Below, in pieces: positions 36,002-44,241 of a stretch of DNA of 64,000 bases (positions are counted from its first letter, which is position 1; each line of letters begins with the position of its first letter). The notes below the pieces were generated by a model. The model was not told where the DNA came from, did no database searches, and saw only the letters and a list, made by a program, of their open reading frames with translations. Origin of the DNA: Dehalococcoidia bacterium (GTDB lineage Bacteria > Chloroflexota > Dehalococcoidia > DSTF01 > WHTK01); assembly GCA_009377745.1 (NCBI GenBank), contig WHTK01000011.1:1-64000 (forward strand), given 5' to 3'. Both the position numbers and the translations under genes were made by a program.

Positions 36002-36297
36002 ATCTTTATGGCCTCATTAGCGACACCTAGTCCGATACGCAGGCGGCCCGGCGCGAGGCTGGCAACGACCTGGGCTTGCTGAGCGACCGCAATGGGATGG
36101 CGCGGCCAGGTTGGCAGGATGGAGGCGCCCAGCTTTACATTCGCGGTACGCATGGCGGCCGCGGCGAATACCGTGAGCGCATCGCGACCCGAGCCTGCTG
36201 TCGTGAGCCACACCGCCGGGACACCCGCTGCCTCCGCCTCGACGATTTGCTCGATGAGATGTGGAATCTTTGGCTCTCTGAGGACAATGCCAATCAC
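35941..36297 (-). CDS. Luciferase-like (LLM class) flavin monooxygenase, 5' part
   Basis: The N-terminal third: IEQIVEAEAAGVPAVWLTTA, GRDALTVFAAAAMRTANVKL, GASILPTWPRHPIAVAQQAQ, VVASLAPGRLRIGLGV. After the conserved GLGV at about 36013 one base is gained or lost and the frame drifts. Together with the 3' part it makes a roughly 330-residue enzyme of the F420/FMN-dependent family. Confidence 0.8.
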   Translation of the reverse strand: MIGIVLREPKIPHLIEQIVEAEAAGVPAVWLTTAGSGRDALTVFAAAAMRTANVKLGASILPTWPRHPIAVAQQAQVVASLAPGRLRIGLGVANEAIKICSASSGKRLLRIFESTFTS

Positions 36298-36688
36298 CGC
36301 GCCTTAACCTCCAAACTCGATATGCCCGACTCAACAGATGTTGAGGACAGGCAGATGTTCATCTTGCAACTCTGCCCTCACTGAATCCAGGGGGGCCCAC
36401 AGCCTCACCTTGGTGCATCCTCCTGCTGTTGTGCGTCCGACCGATCCTACAGTGGATGTTCATAATTCGCGGACCAGACCAGCCTAGCCTAGACCAGTGG
36501 CGCTGGCCTCTTGAGGCGGCCGACGGGCGGATCACGGCAGCCTCGTGGGCCGTCCGCCATTGACGACGTACTTCGCTCGTCCAGGCAGCGGGTAGAGCAT
36601 GGGAGAGTTTCCGCTTGGCAGAAGGGGCTTGACGTTGGGAGCGATAATGCCAGCAGACGAAAACGTCGCATGGCGGAGGTCCTTCCAG
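36298..36688. other. Intergenic region between divergent genes
   Basis: Holds the control regions of the luciferase-like gene (leftward) and the Rieske gene (rightward). The ribosome site GGAGG (36675-36679) belongs to the latter. No clear promoter or repeat was identified. Confidence 0.35.
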
Positions 36689-37975
36689 ATGTTGCCGAAA
36701 GAAGAGAACGAACTAGTCACGCGAGTTGGTCCGGGTACACCCATGGGCGAACTAATGCGGAAATATTGGCTACCGGCGCTCCTCTCTTGGGAGCTGCCGT
36801 CACCGGACTGCCCGCCAATCCGCCTCAAGCTGCTGGGCGAGCAGCTGGTTGCCTTCCGCGACACGAATGGCAATGTTGGCGTCATCGACGAGTTCTGCGC
36901 CCATCGCCGCGCCTCTCTCTGGTTGGGGCGTAACGAGGAGGGTGGCCTGCGCTGCGTCTTCCACGGCTGGAAGTACGACGTCACCGGGCAGTGTGTCGAC
37001 CAGATGAATGAGCCCGAGAGCTTCAAGGACAAGATCAAGCTAGCGTCTTACGCTACCAGTGAGAGAGGCGGAGTCATCTGGACGTACATGGGCCGGGGCA
37101 CGCCGCCACCGCCGCCCGACTTCGAGTACACACGGGTTTCCGAGAGGCACCGCGAGGTGAACCGCGTCTGGCAGGAGTCGAATTGGCTCCAGGCCCTTGA
37201 AGGCGGCCTCGACACCTCACACGCGCCGATCCTCCATCGCGCGATGAAGGCGGGCGCGGGAATCACAATGGATACTGCCTTCGTCCGTGGTGGCGCCCCC
37301 TCGCTCGAGGTGGACATCACCGATTACGGCTACCGTTACGCTGGCGTCCGGCCGCTAGTTGAGGATCAGCAATACGTGCGTGGCTACCACTTCGTCATGC
37401 CATTCACGCAAATCCGTCCGAGCCAGAACGCCGGCCGCGGCCAGGAGCGGACGGTCATCTCGGGACACCATTGGGTGCCGATTGACGACGAGAACTGCAT
37501 GGTCTGGAACTGGGACTACAGCTACGGTTCTGAGGAATTGTCGGAAAGCGAGCGTGGAGGCGGCGGCAATGGCGGCGGCAACGGACCCCAGTATGTTGAT
37601 TACGCGAACGAGTTCAGGGCAAAGGGCAATCCTCGCAACAACTGGCTGATTGATCGCGAGATGCAGCGCACGGTCAACTTCACCGGCATCAGAGGTATAA
37701 ACGCTCAGGACAGGGCCGTTCAGGAGAGTATGGGCCCGATCGTCGACCGGTCGCTCGAGCACTTGGGGCCTGCCGACAAGGCGATCATTGCCATGCGGCG
37801 ACTAATGCTCGAGGCGATAAAAGTCGTCGAGGACGGCGGCACACCGAGGGGTGTTGCTGCCAGCTACTACGACCTTCGTGCGTATGAAAAGGTCTTGCCG
37901 CGTACGCTTCCGTGGCGGGACGTGCTCGATCCCGAGATGTACCAAAAGGGGGCGACTGCATCTAGGCTCACATGA
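36689..37975 (+). CDS. Rieske non-heme iron oxygenase, alpha subunit
   Basis: A 428-residue protein. The Rieske cluster site is CAHRRASLWLGRNEEGG followed by LRCVFHGWKYD (CxH-X16-CxxH). The mononuclear-iron segment is EGGLDTSHAPILH, giving the D-x2-H-x4-H pattern. The start VGPGTPMGELMRKYWLPALL is shared with the paralog at 47329-48669. ATG 36689 is preferred because of GGAGG nine bases upstream and agreement with the paralog; a longer frame from 36599 exists. Closest known types are phthalate-dioxygenase-like, ring- or alkyl-hydroxylating or O-demethylating enzymes. No ferredoxin or reductase gene is adjacent, so electrons must come from elsewhere. Confidence 0.92.
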   Translation: MLPKEENELVTRVGPGTPMGELMRKYWLPALLSWELPSPDCPPIRLKLLGEQLVAFRDTNGNVGVIDEFCAHRRASLWLGRNEEGGLRCVFHGWKYDVTGQCVDQMNEPESFKDKIKLASYATSERGGVIWTYMGRGTPPPPPDFEYTRVSERHREVNRVWQESNWLQALEGGLDTSHAPILHRAMKAGAGITMDTAFVRGGAPSLEVDITDYGYRYAGVRPLVEDQQYVRGYHFVMPFTQIRPSQNAGRGQERTVISGHHWVPIDDENCMVWNWDYSYGSEELSESERGGGGNGGGNGPQYVDYANEFRAKGNPRNNWLIDREMQRTVNFTGIRGINAQDRAVQESMGPIVDRSLEHLGPADKAIIAMRRLMLEAIKVVEDGGTPRGVAASYYDLRAYEKVLPRTLPWRDVLDPEMYQKGATASRLT

Positions 37976-38084
37976 AGCGCCTCAGCGCATACCGTGCCTT
38001 AGCAGGGCGATTTCTGGTAGACCGAGACACGAGGGTAACTCACGCAGTATGGAGACTAAGTAGAAAACACTAACCCTGAAGCAT

Positions 38085-38324
38085 GGCCCCCTGGGCATTC
38101 TGGTATTTAGCCGAGCCGTCCTCGTCCGTCGCTAGTTATCGCGGCGCGATCATCGCGCTAGCCGGCCGGACTGTCAAAGAGCCTTTCAGCGCATGGACAC
38201 TATGGTAAGTTGCCAGCTTCGCAGCCTCCTTCGGCCGGCCAGCCTATTGGATGCTAGAATCTCGTCGGCCCGACTCTCTGGCGGACTAACTTCCCTGCGC
38301 GGCTCAGGGGTTGTTGGTGACTGA
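38085..38324. repeat. Long direct repeat (about 240 bases), copy 2
   Basis: Matches 26882-27120 over its whole length with a few substitutions and one-base indels. It lies between the Rieske gene and the VOC gene and is non-coding. The pair is in direct orientation, 11 kb apart. Confidence 0.9.
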
Positions 38325-38397
38325 CGATCCAGCCATGGTCGCGGGCTCGTGAGTTCATCTCATCATGAGGTAGCAAGCTGCCCAGAACGAGCCCTAG

Positions 38398-38414
38398 CAC
38401 TATCGCCGATAGTG
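38398..38414. promoter_or_regulatory. Palindrome CACTATC-GCC-GATAGTG, copy 3
   Basis: Perfect seven-base arms around three bases, about 190 bases upstream of the VOC gene at 38601. Third member of the set with 9373 and 29324. Confidence 0.5.
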
Positions 38415-38600
38415 TGCGCATGTGCTGCACCGTGTACTACCGCCCCCGCTTCTACGCATCGCTCGCCGGCCGACCTTCAATTGACAGGGCGGGCAAGGCG
38501 GACGTACTTTTCAGTCGGCGAAAGCGCCAATCGGCTTTGGGTGGCTTATGACAAATGTCGGACAGAGTCGCCGGACAAATCAATAACAGGAGAGGTTATT

Positions 38601-39023
38601 ATGGGCGTCTTCCTTGACCACACCATCGTTCCAGTACGTGACAACGAGATAGCTGCGAAGTTTTTCGCCAGCATGTTCGGCCTTGAGTACGCGGGGCCCT
38701 GGGGCCACTTCGCACCCGTTAAGGTCAATGGCGGCACCTTGAGCCTCGATTTTGACAGCCGCGAGAACTTCGAGCGCCACCACTACGCCTTCCTCGTCAC
38801 AGACGGAGAGTTTGACGCGATCCTCTCACGCGTGAAGACGGCCGGGCGCAAGTTCGGCAGCGGCCCGGGCTCCCAAGAGGATATGGAGATCAACCACCAC
38901 CATATGGGCCGCGGCTTCTACTTCCGCTGTGACGATGGTCACAGCTGGGAGGTTATCACGCACACGTACACGACTCCCACCTCTGCCGGGACAGCCCGCG
39001 CTTCAGCCGGCGCAGCCCGGTGA
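38601..39023 (+). CDS. VOC (glyoxalase/dioxygenase) family protein
   Basis: A 140-residue single VOC unit: MGVFLDHTIVPVRDNEIAAK, FFASMFGLEYAGPWGHFAPV, HYAFLVTDGEFDAILSRVKT, HHHMGRGFYFRCDDGHSWEV. The His of LDHTIVP and the final Glu in HSWEVITH match the metal ligands of VOC enzymes; an HHHM segment lies near the active site. Possible roles are a dioxygenase, isomerase or resistance protein. AGGAGAGG five bases before ATG 38601 fixes the start; upstream in-frame codons from 38349 lack VOC features. It probably shares a transcript with the aldolase 200 bases downstream. Confidence 0.88.
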   Translation: MGVFLDHTIVPVRDNEIAAKFFASMFGLEYAGPWGHFAPVKVNGGTLSLDFDSRENFERHHYAFLVTDGEFDAILSRVKTAGRKFGSGPGSQEDMEINHHHMGRGFYFRCDDGHSWEVITHTYTTPTSAGTARASAGAAR

Positions 39024-39223
39024 CTTATCCAGCACCGCTTGTCGGCTCGGCTGCAGTCGGGACCGGCCATGGCGATGCCTGACCGATGGCCTGGGAGAAA
39101 CCTTCGCTGCTCTTGGCCGCGCGTCCTCGTGCGGTTTCATCTCCGCCGGCGCTACCGCGACGGCGCTTTGTCGGTTGCTCTCGCGACATAGCGAAAAAGG
39201 CGTTTTGAAGAGGAGACCCGACG

Positions 39224-39922
39224 ATGAATAATCTAGCGAACTACCGGCATGAGATCGTGGAGGCGGCAGACCAGATCGCACGATCCGGCATCATGACCAA
39301 GAGCCTGCACGGAAACCTGAGCCAGCGCGTGCCGAATACCGACACCTTCCTCCTAACCGCCGGCGGCTCTCTTGCCAGTATGAAGCCGGAGAACATCGCC
39401 CTCTTTGACCTCGGGGGCAATCTGCTCGAAGGCACTGTGATGCCGGTGGGCGCTGAGATCATCCAAATGCATGCAGTCGTTTACCGGACCCGGCCCGAAT
39501 TCACGGGCGTCGTCCACACGCACTCGCCCTTTGCGACTGGCTTCGCTTGCGCCGGTCAGGCCATACCTGCCGCGTACGAGGCGCTCGTGCGGATCGGTGC
39601 GATCGACGGCGTGCCAGTCGCACTTTACGGGCCGCGTGGCTCGGAGCAGTCAGCCAACAACATCGCCGCAGTGCTGAAGGCCCATCAGGCAATTAGCTCG
39701 CTGCTCCTGGAAAACCACGGCGTCCTCGCCTTCGGCGAGGGCGTAAGTGGCGCCGTGCGCGCCAACATGGTCGCCGAAGAGGCAGCGGAGATCCTGCTCT
39801 ACTCGGCCTCTCTCGGTGGGGCGAAGAAGATTCTCGCGCAGATGATCCAGGCAACACGAGAGCGCGCAGCCTCCTTCGCGGCGGCTGGCAGCTATAGTAG
39901 CGAGCCAGCGCAGGCAGATTAA
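39224..39922 (+). CDS. Class II aldolase/adducin family protein
   Basis: A 232-residue protein like L-fuculose-phosphate or ribulose-phosphate aldolases/epimerases. The zinc ligands are in VVHTHSPFATGFA (HxH) and LLENHGVLAFG (third His). It begins MNNLANYRHEIVEAADQIAR with SLHGNLSQRVPNTDTFLLT, the phosphate-loop region. GAGGAGA before the ATG supports the start. It would cleave or decarboxylate a hydroxy-carbonyl compound. The position after a VOC gene and near Rieske oxygenases suggests a late step in a catabolic route. Confidence 0.9.
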   Translation: MNNLANYRHEIVEAADQIARSGIMTKSLHGNLSQRVPNTDTFLLTAGGSLASMKPENIALFDLGGNLLEGTVMPVGAEIIQMHAVVYRTRPEFTGVVHTHSPFATGFACAGQAIPAAYEALVRIGAIDGVPVALYGPRGSEQSANNIAAVLKAHQAISSLLLENHGVLAFGEGVSGAVRANMVAEEAAEILLYSASLGGAKKILAQMIQATRERAASFAAAGSYSSEPAQAD

Positions 39923-40010
39923 TTCGTCAGACGTATCGTCAACGCGCTGGGCAATCTTTGTTAGGGAGCGCGATACCTTCGAACCCTGGCCCCCGCCTTG
40001 ACATTACCGC

Positions 40011-40037
40011 GTGTCGCGCCTTCTTGGGGCGCGACAC
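40011..40037 (+). promoter_or_regulatory. Strong hairpin in the leader of the sulfite-oxidase-like gene
   Basis: GTGTCGCGCC and GGCGCGACAC form a perfect ten-base stem around a seven-base loop, five bases before the ribosome site GGAGG (40042-40046). It may terminate the aldolase transcript, though no U-tract follows, or act as a leader structure controlling translation. Confidence 0.55.
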
Positions 40038-40052
40038 GAACGGAGGCACCAA

Positions 40053-40712
40053 TTGATTAGAGATACCTCGGAGACACGATTCAGAGCTGTGAGCGCTCAG
40101 CCGCCGCCAGATAACGATGCCTTCTATCGCGAAGAAATTCAGCTCGCGCTGAGGAACCGAGGGATGCCCCTGGAGGCGCTCCGTTACCCCATTTCGCCGA
40201 CGGGACTCCACTACCTCCTGACTCACTTCGATACCCCTTACGTAGAGGAGAGCAACTGGTCCCTCAAGATACATGGCTTGGTCGAAACGCCGCTCGACCT
40301 TTCCTTGAGAGCGATCAAGGACTTCCCATCGCGAACTCTGACCGTCACGCTCGAGTGCGCCGGGAACGGGCGGGCCTTGATGAAGCCGCGACCGATCAGC
40401 CAGCCCTGGCTCCATGAGGCCGTCAGCACCGCCGAATGGAAGGGCGCTCCGCTGCACGTCGTTTTGCAGAAAGCCGGCGTCAGCCCGAAAGCGGCCGAAG
40501 CCGTCCTAACCGGCCTTGACCAGGGTGTCCAGGGCGAGGAGGTGCAGTATTACCAGCGGAGCCTCTCCGTAGCCGAAGCGATGCGAGAGGAGGTCTTGCT
40601 CGCCTATGAGATGAACGGCGGGCCGCTGCCGCCGCAGCACGGCTACCCCCCTGCGGCTGGTGGTTCCCGGCTGGTACGGCATGACGAGCGTCAAGTGGCT
40701 CGAAAGCATTGA
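40053..40712 (+). CDS. Sulfite-oxidase-like molybdopterin enzyme, 5' part (frameshifted)
   Basis: Carries the molybdopterin-binding domain of the sulfite oxidase/YedY superfamily: WSLKIHGLVETPLDLSLRAI, TLTVTLECAGNGRALMKPR with the Mo-coordinating Cys in ECAGNGR, WLHEAVSTAEWKGAPLHVVL, LLAYEMNGGPLPPQHGYP. TTG 40053 is the likely start: GGAGG lies six bases upstream, and the earlier GTG 40011 is inside the hairpin. A run of six C at 40646-40651 (five expected) breaks the frame right after HGYP; the last 20 codons are nonsense. No signal peptide is seen, so the enzyme would be cytoplasmic. The substrate is unknown. Confidence 0.85.
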   Translation: MIRDTSETRFRAVSAQPPPDNDAFYREEIQLALRNRGMPLEALRYPISPTGLHYLLTHFDTPYVEESNWSLKIHGLVETPLDLSLRAIKDFPSRTLTVTLECAGNGRALMKPRPISQPWLHEAVSTAEWKGAPLHVVLQKAGVSPKAAEAVLTGLDQGVQGEEVQYYQRSLSVAEAMREEVLLAYEMNGGPLPPQHGYPPAAGGSRLVRHDERQVARKH

Positions 40713-41160
40713 GTTCGTGGAGCGTCCCTTTACGGGCTACCAGATGGCGCACTGCTACAGGTACTCCCAGACCAAGGAGGAACCGGGTGCGCCGGTAGAC
40801 CTTGTGAGGGTTAACGCGCTGATGACCCCGCCTGGGATCCCTGACTTTCTCACGCGCGAAAGGCTCGTGAAGCAAGGCGCCGTGCTCCTGCGTGGCCGGG
40901 CGTGGGCCGGGCGGCTCCGCGTAATTCGCGTCGAGGTGAGCAGCGACGCCGGCTCTACCTGGGCCGATGCGTCGCTTGAAGAGCCCGTGTCCGAGTTCGC
41001 CTGGCGTGGCTGGTCGTTCCTGTGGCAGGCTTCGCAGGGGAGACACGAGCTGCGGGTGCGGGCCACGGATGAGAGCAGCGCGAAGCAGCCTGACGCGGAA
41101 TGGAACTACCACGGCATGGGCAACAACGCGGTCCAGCGCGTGGCGGTGCTGGTTGAATAA
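40660..41160 (+). CDS. Sulfite-oxidase-like molybdopterin enzyme, 3' part (dimerisation domain)
   Basis: Continues the gene at 40053. In the correct frame LRLVVPGWYGMTSVKWLESI completes the cofactor domain, and the immunoglobulin-like Mo-co_dimer domain follows: PFTGYQMAHCYRYSQ, RGRAWAGRLRVIRVEVSSDA, WSFLWQASQGRHELRVRATD, NYHGMGNNAVQRVAVLV. Undoing the one-base C-run change would give a normal protein of about 370 residues. Confidence 0.85.
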   Translation: MVPGWYGMTSVKWLESIEFVERPFTGYQMAHCYRYSQTKEEPGAPVDLVRVNALMTPPGIPDFLTRERLVKQGAVLLRGRAWAGRLRVIRVEVSSDAGSTWADASLEEPVSEFAWRGWSFLWQASQGRHELRVRATDESSAKQPDAEWNYHGMGNNAVQRVAVLVE

Positions 41161-41343
41161 CCCTAGCTGAGGTGCACCGAGTTACACGCGCAGCGAAGGA
41201 TCCAGGTCCGTGAAGCCAATCTCGATAGTGCGTACCTACCGGCGTTGACAGGGAGCGACCACGAAAACAGCGTCCGCTTTAATGGCGCACTAGCAAGTCA
41301 CAGGCTCGAACGAAAGGACCTTAAAGCCTAGAAAGGGCAAAAG

Positions 41344-41847
41344 ATGGAAGCTCTCACTCTCCTCAAACAGCAAATCGCAGACGCCCGCCACGAGTTCCAG
41401 GGCGTCATGCAGGATGTCGACCAGACGATGGCGCACTGGCAGCCGCCGGGTGTCGCCAACCCCATAGATGACCTTCTTATCCATACCGTGCTTGGCCAGG
41501 ACCGCCAGGTCTCCAGGCTTACCGGCAAGCCGGCTGTATTTGAAGACTGGGCCGCCAAACTCAACCTCGCAGCTGACTGGAGGCAAACGCCTGAGACCTC
41601 CCGCAACCTCGACGCCAGCATCGAAGTGCTTATGCAGTACGCTGACGCCGTGTACAGCGCCGTCGACGCTTACCTGGCTGGCCTCAACGATGCTGACCTG
41701 GAGAAGCCGGTCGATGCTTTCGGTAGCCAAGTGTCCGTGGCCTCGCAGATATCCAGGAACCTTGTGGTCCATATCTACGAGCACACGGGCGAGATCTCGA
41801 CGATCAAGGGCCTACAAGGCGCCAAGGGTTACGCAACACGCACCTGA
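41344..41847 (+). CDS. DinB-like superfamily protein
   Basis: A 167-residue four-helix-bundle type protein: LLKQQIADARHEFQGVMQDV, DQTMAHWQPPGVANPIDDLL, IHTVLGQDRQVSRLTGKPAV, and the C-terminal NLVVHIYEHTGEISTIKGLQ. The His residues in LLIHTV and VVHIYEH match metal-binding positions of the DinB/YfiT group. Some members are metal-dependent thiol transferases; this one has no assigned reaction. It precedes a glutaredoxin-like gene by about 60 bases on the same strand, which agrees with thiol chemistry. There is no strong ribosome site. Confidence 0.8.
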   Translation: MEALTLLKQQIADARHEFQGVMQDVDQTMAHWQPPGVANPIDDLLIHTVLGQDRQVSRLTGKPAVFEDWAAKLNLAADWRQTPETSRNLDASIEVLMQYADAVYSAVDAYLAGLNDADLEKPVDAFGSQVSVASQISRNLVVHIYEHTGEISTIKGLQGAKGYATRT

Positions 41848-41908
41848 AGGAGCCAGCGGATACTTCCTTCCATAGCCTTAGCGGAAGTTCCTAGAAGGGG
41901 AGGCGAAT

Positions 41909-42148
41909 ATGGATATCAAGGTGTACGGGACGCAGTGGTGCCCTGACTGCAAGCGATCGAAACAAATTACTCGACGAACGCCACGTCGATACGAGTGGAC
42001 CGACATCAGCGAGGATGAAGCCGCAGCCGACCTAGTCCGGTCCATGAATAATGGCCGGCGCACTACACCTACGATCGTCTTCCAAGACGGATCTTGGCTC
42101 GCCGAGCCCAGCAACGATGACCTCGTGCGCAAGCTCCGCCTCCCATAA
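41909..42148 (+). CDS. Glutaredoxin-like (mycoredoxin-type) protein with scrambled helix
   Basis: A 79-residue thioredoxin-fold protein with active site WCPDC (residues 10-14), the cis-Pro segment TTPTIVFQDGSWL and EPSNDDLVRKL, as in mycoredoxin-like glutaredoxins. Residues 20-27 read ITRRTPRR where the family has a segment like LLDERHVD. Shifting by one base from 41967 restores exactly LLDERHVD. A +1 change near 41967 and a -1 change near 41992 thus compensate and leave the frame open. The helix after the active site is altered, so activity is doubtful. Ribosome site AGGGGAGG precedes the ATG. Confidence 0.82.
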   Translation: MDIKVYGTQWCPDCKRSKQITRRTPRRYEWTDISEDEAAADLVRSMNNGRRTTPTIVFQDGSWLAEPSNDDLVRKLRLP

Positions 42149-42252
42149 ATGAGGGCAGACACAGGCTGCCGACTGATGATGCGCGCCAGGAGGGTGAAGG
42201 AGTAGCAGTAACAACTACGCGCTCCGCCCGCTGTTAGTTCTCCTTACGCTCA

Positions 42253-42281
42253 TTGACGTTTGCGTTAATGGTAAATATAGT
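42253..42281 (+). promoter_or_regulatory. Strong promoter of the merR-like gene, leaderless start
   Basis: TTGACG (42253-42258), a 17-base spacer, TATAGT (42276-42281). ATG 42290 follows after eight bases, so transcription should begin at or within two bases of the start codon. The spacer overlaps an imperfect inverted repeat ATTGACG/CGTTAAT, a possible autoregulatory operator. Confidence 0.6.
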
Positions 42282-42289
42282 CGCTCTGG

Positions 42290-42772
42290 ATGGCAGAGAA
42301 GCGCGCTCGCACCCAGGACGAGCCTTGCATCCAGATCGGTGAGGCCGCTGACCGCACCGGAGTCACCCAGCGCACCCTACGCTTCTACGAGGAACGCGGC
42401 CTGTTGAAGCCGCCGACACGCATGGAAGGCGGGTTCCGCCTCTACTCCCAGGACGACGTCGACCGCGTGGAGCAGATCAAGCGCCTGCAGAGCCTGCTGG
42501 GCCTCACGCTCGCCGAGATTAAGGATATGGTCGAGGCGGAAGAGGTGAAGGAGGAGCTGCGGGCTACCGCGAGGTCAGATCTTTCCATCCCCGAGCGCAT
42601 CAGTCGCATTAAGAAGCGCATCGAAGTGACCCAGCGCCAGCACGACATCATCAGTCACAAACTGGCAGCGATGGAAGAGATGAAGCAGGACCTGGAAGGA
42701 CGCCTCGAACACAATCGCGCCACCCTGGCCGAGCTCGATGGCCAGCGGGAGGAAGTCGCACCGGCTCCTTGA
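42290..42772 (+). CDS. MerR family transcriptional regulator
   Basis: A 160-residue regulator. The N-terminal winged helix is typical: IQIGEAADRTGVTQRTLRFY, EERGLLKPPTRMEGGFRLYS, DDVDRVEQIKRLQSLLGLTL. A long coiled coil follows (ISRIKKRIEVTQRQHDIISH, EEMKQDLEGRLEHNR). There is no cysteine cluster after the coil, so it is not a classic metal sensor; the effector is unknown. It is preceded by its own leaderless-type promoter. Likely targets are itself and adjacent genes, such as the cysteine-synthase-family gene 260 bases downstream. Confidence 0.92.
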   Translation: MAEKRARTQDEPCIQIGEAADRTGVTQRTLRFYEERGLLKPPTRMEGGFRLYSQDDVDRVEQIKRLQSLLGLTLAEIKDMVEAEEVKEELRATARSDLSIPERISRIKKRIEVTQRQHDIISHKLAAMEEMKQDLEGRLEHNRATLAELDGQREEVAPAP

Positions 42773-43032
42773 GGTTCTGCACCTGCGGATCGAATCGGTG
42801 ACTGTTGTGGTAGGTGAAAGGAGTTCTTGGGCGCCGTCGAACTCCCCGGAGACATGTGGAAAGGTGACCCACGCCGGGCACGCGTCCTCGCCCAGCCATG
42901 CCGAACGGCTCACGGCGTCTAGCCATGGCCAGCTGAGAAGAACGCGATATTCTCGTAGATGCCTTCTAGGCTCCATGCTTGAGATAATCGCCCGGCGGTA
43001 CGAATGGGAGGAATCAGACTACACTCACTGTT

Positions 43033-43968
43033 GTGGCGAAAAGTGTCCTTGACCTGATCGGAAAGACGCCGGTCGTTGAACTCCGATCGCTGAGTCCACG
43101 GCGCGCTATACGCCTCTTTGCGAAGCTGGAAGGCCAAAATCCCAGCGGCTCGATTAAGGACAGAATCGTCGCATACATGCTCCAGCGGGCACGCGACGAT
43201 GGCCGGCTAAGACCCGGCCAGGAGATTGTCGAGGCCACGACCGGCAACACAGGGATCGCCTTGGCCCTGCTTGGCCGACAGCTCGGCCATCCCGTGAAAG
43301 TCGTGGTCCCAGACAACGCCTTCGGCGACGTTGTCCAGGCCCTCAAAGCGTTGGAAGCGGAGATTGAATCAGTTCCTGCCACACTGGGGATCAAGAGCGC
43401 GATTGATGTGGCACAGGAGATCGCCCGGCGCGACGCGGCCTTTCTTCTCGATCAGTTCGGCTCAAGCGACAACCCGCGCTGCCACTACGAAACCACGGCA
43501 CCCGAGCTGCTCTCTCAGCTACCGGACCTCGATGCCTTCGTCTGTGGGCTCGGCACCGGCGGCACGGCCATGGGCATTGGCCGCCGGCTTAAGGAGCAAA
43601 ACCCGGCCGTGAAGGTGATCGTCGCGGAGCCGCACCCGGGTCATAACCTCCAGGGCATGAGGAGCCTTGCCGAGGGCAATATACCGCCGATCCTCGACCT
43701 GCGCGGGCTTGATGCGAAGATCGTGGTCTCCAGTGCCAACGCTTTTAGAGGCGTACGCGAGCTCTTGCGTCGCGAAGGAATTCTCGCCGGCCTCTCGTCT
43801 GGTGCCGTGCTCTACGCCGCGCTGAAATGGGCGCAGCGAATAGAGCGTGGCAGAATCGTCATGCTATTCGCTGATTCCGGCTGGAAGTACCTTAACTCTC
43901 CGGCGTATAGCCTCGACCGTTCTCTTGAAGACGAGGCCCACACCTTCGACGAAGTGCTCTGGTGGTAG
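43033..43968 (+). CDS. Cysteine synthase family PLP-dependent enzyme
   Basis: A 311-residue fold-type II PLP enzyme: LDLIGKTPVVELRSLS, LEGQNPSGSIKDRIVAYML with the PLP lysine Lys42, EATTGNTGIALALLG (substrate-carboxylate loop), FVCGLGTGGTAMGIGRRLKE (phosphate-binding loop), LAGLSSGAVLYAAL and a final SGWKYLNSPAYS. It would make cysteine, or a related beta-substituted alanine, from O-acetyl- or O-phosphoserine. The start GTG 43033 lacks a close ribosome site; GGGAGG lies 20 bases further up, so the start is unsure. The neighbouring sulfur-related genes (glutaredoxin, sulfite-oxidase-like) may share sulfur metabolism. Confidence 0.88.
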   Translation: MAKSVLDLIGKTPVVELRSLSPRRAIRLFAKLEGQNPSGSIKDRIVAYMLQRARDDGRLRPGQEIVEATTGNTGIALALLGRQLGHPVKVVVPDNAFGDVVQALKALEAEIESVPATLGIKSAIDVAQEIARRDAAFLLDQFGSSDNPRCHYETTAPELLSQLPDLDAFVCGLGTGGTAMGIGRRLKEQNPAVKVIVAEPHPGHNLQGMRSLAEGNIPPILDLRGLDAKIVVSSANAFRGVRELLRREGILAGLSSGAVLYAALKWAQRIERGRIVMLFADSGWKYLNSPAYSLDRSLEDEAHTFDEVLWW

Positions 43969-44159
43969 GAGGGCGCACCGCCACACGAGCAGGACTGAGG
44001 ACGTGGAGGAGCTGAGCTGGCTCACGCGACCCATCAGGATGCGGGAGACGGCATAACGAGGTGCGTCCTGCCGCGAACGTCAGTCGACTCGGAGCGCCAG
44101 CTTGGTCGAGGGCAACGATAAGGGCGAAAGCTGGGCAGCGGACTGGGCGGAGGTGCAGA

Positions 44160-44188
44160 TTGACAACCGAGGCGGCTCAGTCTACTTT
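44160..44188 (+). promoter_or_regulatory. Possible promoter of methyltransferase gene
   Basis: TTGACA (44160-44165), 17 bases, TACTTT (44183-44188), 54 bases upstream of the ATG at 44242. The -35 box is perfect, the -10 box weak. Confidence 0.35.
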
Positions 44189-44241
44189 TGCACTCGTCTT
44201 GCGCGACGCAGTTAGCTTATGGGAATGTCGGGAAGCAGAGC

